Below are positions 8,199 through 13,693 of a DNA stretch of 13,693 nucleotides, one piece after another. Location of the stretch: positions 1-13,693 of the forward strand of contig QUTJ01031626.1 in NCBI GenBank assembly GCA_003573635.1, given 5' to 3'. How positions within the stretch are numbered: the stretch's first letter is position 1; each line of letters opens with the position of its first letter. A program made the position numbers and the translations under genes. The notes beneath the pieces are model-generated. The model did no database searches. It was not told the origin of the DNA and saw nothing but the letters and a program-made list of their open reading frames with translations. Source of the DNA: Goniomonas avonlea (Eukaryota; Cryptophyceae; Goniomonadida; Goniomonadaceae).

Positions 8199-10736
8199 AT
8201 GCGCAAGGGAAAACCCCGACTGAAACCGGGGAAAGCTGCAGAAGGGAGCGTGCTGCAGGTGCTTGGTGTTGTTGCGCTGCTTGGGATCGGGATGATGCTT
8301 CCAACATTGATCATTCCTGCCGAAGAGATGGCCGATCATGGGTCGCATTCCTCCGTCCCCTCCGCACCAGCGAAGATCCACAAAACTGTGAAGCAGGAAG
8401 AGGCACCCAAGGCTCACGATCCCTTTCACGATAAAATTACATCAATTTTAAAACCGTGGTTGATGCTTAAGGCGGCACTGGAAAGAAAGGACGAAGATCG
8501 TGGACCAAAGAAAAATCAAAGGAGTTCCGAGAGCTTTTTAGATGCTTTGGATGGCAAAGTTACCTTCGTCCAGTCGGACCTCGGCGTTACCTGCTATGAT
8601 GCTTGCAAGAATCGGGGTACGTTGAACTCTCATTTGACGGCGTTCTCTTGTTCATAGCAACAGATAGTAATGACGCTCGTCGATCAGGTGCCGGGCTCGG
8701 TTGCTCTCGAGATTGGTTTCTATTGTGGAACAACTGTGACCTCCTGCAACAAGTCTATCCGGAGGCTGAGGAGTGCTCAAACAATGTGTTTGGGCGTGAC
8801 CTCCCAGCCTGGCGCCCATCGTCAAAGTCCTTGCTGCTCAACTCGAAGGGCAAGACCTGGGGTCCATCCTGTGGTGCCACGCACGAATTAACACAGCGCG
8901 TGTGCGCATGTGAGCACACAGAAGAGCGCCAGGTTACCTTCCACACTGTTTTCAATTCTCAGAACTCTCGTTACTTTGAGTGGCTGTCCCGGTACCTGAA
9001 CTTTTGGTTCAAGAAATCTGGCATGCCGGGCAAACTTACAAGGTTGTTGAGTGCCTCAGAGCCGGACCACCTCACTGCGGAAATTCCGACTTGGGTCGCT
9101 CCGCCCTGGGACCAGAAACAAGATAACTACCTCGGATACAATAAGCCGCTTGCTCTTGGGCATTGGCTCGCCAACAGCTTGCCGGCGGAAGACGTCCTGG
9201 TGATCTTAGATCCCGATACTCTCATCGTTTCGCCGATGGACATTACTGTGAAACCTGGAGCGCCTATTGGGCAGCAGTCGTACTATTATTTTGATGAGGA
9301 AGAGAGCCTCGAGGTCGAGATCTGCAACCGGTACTGCAACCAGGCGTCAGGCAACTGCCACTCGTATGACCCCGTCGTGCTGCCCATCATCATCCACCGC
9401 AGGTGCGGGTGTCGCCGCTGTCTTCTGGTTCTGTGTGCGCGCGTGCCTGCATATGGATCGAACAGCAAGAACTGGCGCGGAACTAACATTGAAACTTGGC
9501 AGCGATGCTCAGAAGATTGCACCGGTGTGGATGGCAAAGCTCCAGCAAATTCGCGCGGATCAACAGAACTGGAAGGCTCACTGGACAGATAAGAATCTTG
9601 GTGTCAATGGTACGTCTAGAGAGAGGATAGAGAGACAGACAGACTGGGACAGAATGGCAGACAGCCAGCCAGGCAACACAATCGAGACAGAGACCCAGAC
9701 GGATGAATAAACAGACAAAGACACAGGCAGACTGGCAGGCAGACAGGCAGGCAGGAGAAAGAAAGAACGAGAGAGACGATCTCGCTCTCCGTTCTCGGTC
9801 ATATGGTGTCTCCCCGGTGCCTCGCCCGGCAAATATTTCTCCGCCTCCACTCACCTCCAAATTCGTCTCCTGAGAGCAACTCTCCCGGTTGGACCAAACT
9901 TGCCGAATCGCCTTTTCCGCTGCAATTTTGGTGACGCAACCCGGTGGACTGTACCACCGCAATGACGATGTGGAGCTCCCCCTGACCACTCACTCTGCAG
10001 CGCTGGACAAAGCCACTGAGGCGTTTGCCTATGTCATCGCTGCAGCAGAAATCAACCTGCGCCACGATGTTTGGACGCTCCAGGTGAATTCCGTGGTTCA
10101 CACTGTGAAAAACTGATTCAGATCAACTCCATCTTGATGTGTGGCGTTTTTCTAGGTCGGCGGTGTGCTTTCAATAACCTCAGGCGCAGGCTGTGTCTGG
10201 CGTGACGCACATCCTCAAGTCGAACACAATGACCCTCCACAGTGCAGGGCTCGAACTCCAGTCATAGCAATAACATCCGGCGCAGGCTGTGCCTGGCGTG
10301 ACGCACATCCTCAAGTCGACGCCCGTCATCCGCTTCAGCTACACCGTGAAAGTTGGGGACAAGATGTGGAACAAAGCCGAGGAGTCGGCCAAGGACAACT
10401 ATGTCTGGCCGGTTCCTGCCGGAGTTGACGAGGTGAGGCTGGACCCACTCCTGGGTGTCAATCTCTCCAACTCCTGGTGTGCGAGGGGCGAGTGAGGAGA
10501 TGGTGATGCCACTCGTACCCGCACGCACTCGCGCATTCGCAAGGCCTCTCACTCCACCTTCACAGTGGTCACGCCCTCTCCCTCTCGCACGCTCCCGCAC
10601 GCAGTCACCACCTCGCAAGGCCTCACTCCACCTCCAGGTGACCACGACCCTGATGCGGAAGCTCGACGAGGCACACTCCGCCCTCAGCTTCACGCACGAC
10701 TGGAAGGGCGCGTCCTACTCCCAGATCGTATCCTAG
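8199..10736 (+). CDS. Golgi-type glycosyltransferase, peptidyl-serine galactosyltransferase / hydroxyproline arabinosyltransferase-like (6 exons, 522 aa)
   Basis: Exons 8199-8616, 8688-9402, 9503-9609, 10001-10083, 10286-10432 and 10638-10736 join in phase to 522 residues and TAG. Residues 1-17 are a short basic cytosolic tail and 18-40 a signal anchor, typical of type II Golgi/ER enzymes. A Cys-rich segment (about 130-215; CYDAC, CSRDW, NNCD, CACEH) precedes the catalytic domain, as in SGT1-type proteins. The catalytic part starts at FHTVFNSQNSRYFEW, continues through GMPGKLTRLLSA and YNKPLALGHWL, and has ILDPDTLI, whose DPD (314-316) is the metal/nucleotide-sugar DxD motif. PIGQQSYYYF and DPVVLPIIIHR follow in the family order, and AYVIAAAEINLRHDV resembles its later conserved block. 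Family knowledge: these enzymes (CAZy GT95/GT96) add galactose to Ser or arabinose to Hyp of wall/extensin-type proteins. The exact sugar here is inferred only. Met at 8199 is preferred over 8139 because it gives a compact anchor. The C-terminus enters a 10-codon tandem repeat. Confidence 0.9.
9610..10000 (+). other. 391-bp intron 3 of the glycosyltransferase gene, low-complexity AGACAG/CAGG tracts
   Basis: The intron runs from GTACGT to CTCTGCAG. Its first half is rich in GACAGACAGAC and GGCAGGCAGG motifs. The open frames across it on both strands look like by-products of that composition. Phase and the block AYVIAAAEINLRHDV downstream support the chosen acceptor. Confidence 0.75.
10172..10320 (+). 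repeat. Partial exon duplication in the glycosyltransferase gene (53-bp copies, 96 bp apart)
   Basis: The start of exon 5 (second copy, 10268-10320, encoding AVPGVTHILKS) is repeated upstream at 10172-10224 with a few differences (AVSGVTHILKS). The upstream copy also has a CTCAG or GCGCAG acceptor, but its frame runs into TAG shortly before the second copy, with no good donor. It is therefore best read as a dead or cryptic exon fragment inside intron 4. Confidence 0.85.
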
Positions 10737-10914
10737 GCAACCGGGAAGGGGGCCGTCTACTCCCAGATCGACTGGAAAGGCGGCCGCCTACTCCCAGATC
10801 GACTGGAAGGCGGCCGCCTACTCTCAGATCGACTGGAAGGCGGCCGCCTACTCCCAGATCGCCTCCTCGGCAACCGACTGGAAGGGGGCCGCCTACTCCC
10901 AGATCGACTCCTAA
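10698..10914 (+). repeat. 30/45-bp coding-derived tandem repeat at the glycosyltransferase C-terminus
   Basis: Six units encode or once encoded DWKGAxYSQI: 10698-10727, a 27-bp copy 10743-10769, 10770-10800 (31 bp, one extra A), 10801-10830, 10831-10860 and 10876-10905. A 15-bp linker (GCCTCCTCGGCAACC) follows unit 5. Its relative GTATCCTAGGCAACC follows unit 1 and supplies the stop TAG where the other has TCG. After the last unit, GAC TCC TAA is a second possible stop. The frame of units 4-6 differs from that of units 1-2 because of the extra A in unit 3. Confidence 0.93.
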
Positions 10915-11042
10915 GCCCCCGCCAGGTATTCCTCTGCTGCTCCGAGCAACTCCACACGTTGTCTGAGCGGGAGGCATTAGTCAACTCCCCAGGTCCGCCT
11001 CACGTTTTCACCGGTTGTCAGAGTGGATCGGATACTCTGACA

Positions 11043-11084
11043 GGGCAAATATGCCCCACGATGCCGATTCGGCATATTTTGCCC
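11043..11084. repeat. Inverted repeat / potential hairpin
   Basis: GGGCAAATATGCC (11043-11055) pairs with GGCATATTTTGCCC (11071-11084), differing by one A. The 15-bp spacer itself carries GATGCCGATTC, which extends partial self-complementarity. A third GGCAAAATAT occurs at 11095-11104. No poly-T terminator logic applies to a Pol II genome, so the function is unknown. Confidence 0.8.
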
Positions 11085-11678
11085 CCTTTTTAGAGGCAAA
11101 ATATCGACAACAACTGGTGGGGTGATTGGCATTTTGCATCGGTCCAAGGCCTGCGCAGTCGCTAGGGCGATCAGATGGAAGCGCAGCTGATGTCCGCTGT
11201 GAGCGATCGGCAATTGGGCGTCGTCTCCACGACTATGGGCGAGCGCTTTGAATGCGGGCGTGGTCGATGACCGATGAAGTCCTGTCAGTGTCCAGACTTT
11301 GACACGCCGAGAGATGACACTGACTGTGCTCGGCAACTGGATCCGACCAGTACCTTCATGATTAAAACAATTTCGGAAAATCACGTGGCGATCCATATGC
11401 GTTCTAGTCCTTTGTCGGCGGCTGGTTGCGTTTTGATTACCGCTGCAAGGACCTGAGTGTAGAGGAGTTGGACTGAGGTGTTGTGTATCGATCGGTGTTG
11501 TGGCCTGAGGTGCGTACTGAGGTGTCGTGCACTTGCTGGGGTGTGTCTCCCTGTGAGGGTCGGTATGTGGTGTTAAATGTGTGAGGTCCTCGATGGGGCA
11601 CCGAGGTGGGTGGTGAGGGTGAGCCGTCGGCCAGAGGAACGAGGGGTGAGGGTGGGTGGTGTTCTGGCGTGAGGTGGG

Positions 11679-11851
11679 GTGTGCGGTGTTGAGTGTGGTG
11701 GGGTGTGCAGTGTTAGGTGTGCGGTGTTGCGTGTGGCGAGGTGCGTGGGATGGGGTGAGGTGTGCAGTGTTGAGTGTGGTGGGGTGTGCGGTGTTAAGTG
11801 CGGCGAGGTGCGTGGGGTGTGGTGGGGTGTGCAGTGTTGAGTGTGGCGAGG
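11679..11851. repeat. GT-rich minisatellite
   Basis: GTGTGCRGTGTT motifs start at 11679, 11703, 11717, 11760, 11784 and 11827. The 24- and 43-bp spacings recur, and 11679/11760 and 11703/11784 are both 81 bp apart, so an 81-bp block was duplicated. Confidence 0.88.
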
Positions 11852-12091
11852 TGCCAAGCGCCACAGTCCTCAGCAGAGTAATTTACACAATACCATTAAG
11901 ATTGTACACAGCAACACCAAGCCAACTGGCACGCTGTCCTGCTTGGCGATGAAACACCTCGTGTCCACGCAGGACTGACATCAATTCTCTCGTCCACGGC
12001 AGGAGAGCGACGTCAATTATGCAAAATGTCTGCACCACCGATTGCGAGGAGCGAAATACGGCCACGGGAGCTCGCAGCTGCGTCACACTTT

Positions 12092-12214
12092 GGTGCAGCA
12101 GCTAATGCAGGACAGGCGCGGGACACACCCTGCGTCTGGTGCAGCAGGATGGCGCGACAGCCTGCGTCCGGTGCAGCAGCTAATGCAGGACTGGCGCGGG
12201 ACACACCCTGCGTC
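12092..12214. repeat. 45-bp repeat, two full copies flanking a shortened one
   Basis: Units begin GGTGCAGCAG and end CCTGCGTC: 12092-12136, 12138-12168 (central 14 bp missing) and 12170-12214. The full copies are 78 bp apart, a multiple of three, so a plus-strand frame repeats VQQLMQD with 26-residue spacing. Confidence 0.9.
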
Positions 12215-12257
12215 GACCTCTGCTGCAGCGGCTACGGCCACGCGAGAATCCTCTGTT

Positions 12258-12356
12258 ACATGGGTGGAGGATCAGATACCGGATCCTGTTACTTGGCTCT
12301 CGGACCAGAGATCAAATCCTGTTTCATGGACGTGGGATCAGAGATCGAGCATCAGT
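12258..12356. repeat. 33-bp tandem repeat, three diverged units
   Basis: Units 12258-12290, 12291-12323 and 12324-12356 each match the pattern ACWTGG...GATCAGA...ATCCTGTT loosely. In one plus-strand frame they read TWVEDQIPDPV, TWLSDQRSNPV and SWTWDQRSSIS. They lie in the 3' flank of the SET gene. Confidence 0.75.
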
Positions 12357-12499
12357 CGTGTTGCAATGGCCCGCGACACCTTGGCCCAGTGTGACCCCCC
12401 CCCCCTGGCCCACGCGCGTCGCCAAGAAACGCCCAAACTGCAGCTTCCCTTCACGTTGATCCAAGTCCGAATCCGAGAAGAAGTCCAAGTTTCGCGGAG

Positions 12500-13518
12500 T
12501 TAGTTGAGGAACCTGCGGCAGCGAGGCGCTCCGCAGTGGCACGGGATCTTGACGTCCTCCAAAGGCATCTTGTAATCGTACCTGCCGAGTCTTTGTCAGA
12601 TCGACGGCAAATTATTCGAGACTCGGTTACGATCGAGGACACGAGAAAAGAATGGGTTGTCGCCGACTCGACAGCGACAATTCTCGCCGTCTCTGGGTCA
12701 TCTCCAATGGAAACGGGACAACATGAGGAAGAAAAGAAAGATGCACAGAGATTGATGAAGCCACGGACGCGAGACTCACGTGATCTCCTCGTCTCGACGA
12801 ATTTTCCGACCAGCGAAAATAATGATGGACTTGACCCCGTCGACACAGACAACCCTGGCGTAGCAGTTTGGCTGCACAAAGCGTAAGTGAGGAAGAAGTC
12901 CAGTGGGGGGGGGGAGAATTAAGATCGAATAGGTCCAACTCCTGATTGTCAGATCACCAAGGCAGTTGCACACTGTCACGCATCGCACCTGGCAGCAATG
13001 GTTCATGTAGCGGGCAGAGTTGCCAACAAACGTGGAGTCCACGACATAGGCTTCATCGATTCGGAACATGTAGCAGCCAATGCCACGCCGATCGTAATCC
13101 GCTTCGCTGCAAAGAACAGTGAGTGCAAGAGAGCAACCTACACCCCCCCGCCAAACCCACAAACCCTCCGAGATCCGCCAGTCGGTTTCCTGTCATGCTC
13201 TCGTGCCTCCTTACTACGTTGCCACAGCAGTTTCGCGCCAAAAATTGAACTCTGGAGACTAGTGCCCCCTTCGGGGAGCACCACTCACGCAGTTCGCAAT
13301 TCGATCATGGAGTAAACGATCATGGAGTAAAGCGACGCGCTCACCCTAAACCCTAAACTCTCTCCTCCACCCTCCCGAAGCACAGTCAAGTATGGCACGC
13401 ACCGCTTGTCCGCGACGCGCTCAGCAACAATTTCACCAACATACTCGATCACCATGTCGTGCTCGTCAAGTGGTCGGGTCGCAAAGAGCCCGTACTCATG
13501 AATTTTGCTCCTCCTCAC
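12500..13518 (-). CDS. Set1/MLL-type histone H3K4 methyltransferase, SET and post-SET domains (3' part, 4 exons; N-terminus off right edge)
   Basis: Exons 13518-13403, 13106-12989, 12871-12780 and 12581-12500 join in phase to 135 residues and TAA. The enzyme would transfer methyl groups from S-adenosylmethionine to histone H3 Lys4 in a COMPASS-like nuclear complex. Motifs in order: [20 protein letters not shown] (cofactor and core sheet), [32 protein letters not shown] (pseudoknot, usually NHSCxPNC), [18 protein letters not shown], and the post-SET zinc motif [14 protein letters not shown] at the very C-terminus. This order and the end directly after post-SET are typical of Set1/trithorax rather than SETD2 or Su(var)3-9 types. 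Two changes stand out: NHCC for NHSC, and CRRFLN for the usual CRGxLN. Introns are 296, 117 and 198 nt. The first visible exon starts after TTTTGGCAG. No further exon was found before the window ends. Confidence 0.93.
13302..13331. repeat. 15-bp tandem duplication in a SET-gene intron
   Basis: CGATCATGGAGTAAA occurs twice back to back, 13302-13316 and 13317-13331, in the 296-bp intron between the first two visible SET exons. Confidence 0.95.
13344..13357. repeat. Interstitial telomere-type repeat (CCCTAAA)2
   Basis: Two exact tandem CCCTAAA heptamers, preceded by CA and followed by CTC, lie in the SET-gene intron. Plants, many algae and dinoflagellates use this heptamer at telomeres. Two units can arise by chance or by break repair. 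Confidence 0.8.
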
Positions 13519-13693
13519 CTGCCAAAAGCAATGTGAGTCCACCTCTCTCTTGTCCCACTGAGAACCTCGGGAACTGGCAATTCGCACGCAATAACAACCG
13601 GCGGAGTGTGTTGTGCTAGGATCGCCGGTGGAGCTGCTCTCCCTCCCCCCTCCGCCGACTTGCTCGCCGTCTTGTCCCCCCCCTCCCCATCTC

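Larger units (their letters stand above)
10915..12499. other. Repeat-rich convergent intergenic region without a convincing gene
   Basis: About 1.6 kb lie between the stop codons of the glycosyltransferase and the SET gene. They hold a hairpin (11043-11084), a GT-rich array (11679-11851) and two in-phase tandem repeats (12092-12214, 12258-12356). A minus-strand open frame runs from 11864 to 10977, but half of it is the GT-rich array and the rest matches no family I know. A plus-strand frame (12042-12503) covers the tandem repeats. Neither is called as a gene. Confidence 0.6.

Noticed and set aside
9610-9989. Open frames on both strands in glycosyltransferase intron 3
   Set aside because: They arise from GACAG and CAGG low-complexity tracts. 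Skipping the region joins conserved blocks in phase.
10235-10280. Pol III B-box-like GTTCGAGCC on the minus strand between the two exon copies
   Set aside because: There is no matching A box, acceptor stem or cloverleaf, so neither a tRNA nor a SINE can be supported.
10717-10730. YSQI near the C-terminus as a tyrosine-based (YxxPhi) sorting signal
   Set aside because: The protein is predicted to be type II, so this end faces the lumen, where adaptor complexes cannot read it.
10977-11864. Minus-strand 295-aa open frame in the convergent intergenic region
   Set aside because: Nearly half consists of the GT-rich minisatellite read as HP/T-rich repeats. The remainder matches nothing I know and lacks a clear domain. 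It could be revisited with transcript data.
12536-12886. Plus-strand 116-aa frame
   Set aside because: It is antisense to the two last SET exons and the intron between them, whose SET and post-SET motifs are unmistakable.

Overview
This is eukaryotic nuclear DNA, most likely from a fairly GC-rich protist or alga. Every gene here is interrupted by spliceosomal introns. Most donors read GTGAGT, GTGCGT or GTACGT, and almost all acceptors read CAG. Introns and intergenic stretches are full of micro- and minisatellites. One intron contains two tandem copies of CCCTAAA, the plant/alga/dinoflagellate-type telomere heptamer. I cannot name the species. No prokaryotic operon, mobile element, CRISPR array or complete RNA gene was recognised.

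Layout from left to right. (1) Positions 149-5720, minus strand: a large gene of at least 14 exons whose 3' end lies off the left edge. It encodes a type II membrane protein with a zinc-metallopeptidase signature (HEKTH, then NPDEDIAE about 50 residues later), followed by at least two Ig-like modules built around an AGEW motif. (2) Positions 6016-7324, plus strand: a complete four-exon aquaporin of 251 aa with both NPA boxes. (3) Positions 7574-8083, minus strand: a three-exon gene for a 136-aa protein of unknown function. (4) Positions 8199-10736, plus strand: a six-exon type II Golgi-type glycosyltransferase resembling peptidyl-serine galactosyltransferase / hydroxyproline arabinosyltransferase enzymes. 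It ends in a 10-codon tandem-repeat array. (5) Positions 10737-12499: repeat-rich DNA with no convincing gene. (6) Positions 12500-13518, minus strand: the last four visible exons of a Set1/MLL-type histone H3K4 methyltransferase (SET plus post-SET). Its N-terminus lies off the right edge.

The genes alternate strictly in strand: (-)(+)(-)(+)(-). This leaves two short divergent promoter gaps (295 bp and 115 bp) and two convergent ends. The products do not form an evident pathway. Two, possibly three, act at membranes: the protease, the aquaporin and the glycosyltransferase, which would work in the secretory pathway.

Exon boundaries were derived by hand from reading-frame continuity, splice motifs and family similarity. 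Every proposed junction keeps phase. Weak points are the 22-nt GC-AG gap in exon 2/3 of the protease, the 28-nt (or 37-nt) last intron of the aquaporin, and the leftmost protease exon. The most interesting features are the unusual domain architecture of the protease, the decaying C-terminal repeat of the glycosyltransferase, a partial duplication of one of its exons, a Ser-to-Cys change in the NHSC motif of the SET domain, and minisatellites that multiply 3' splice sites.
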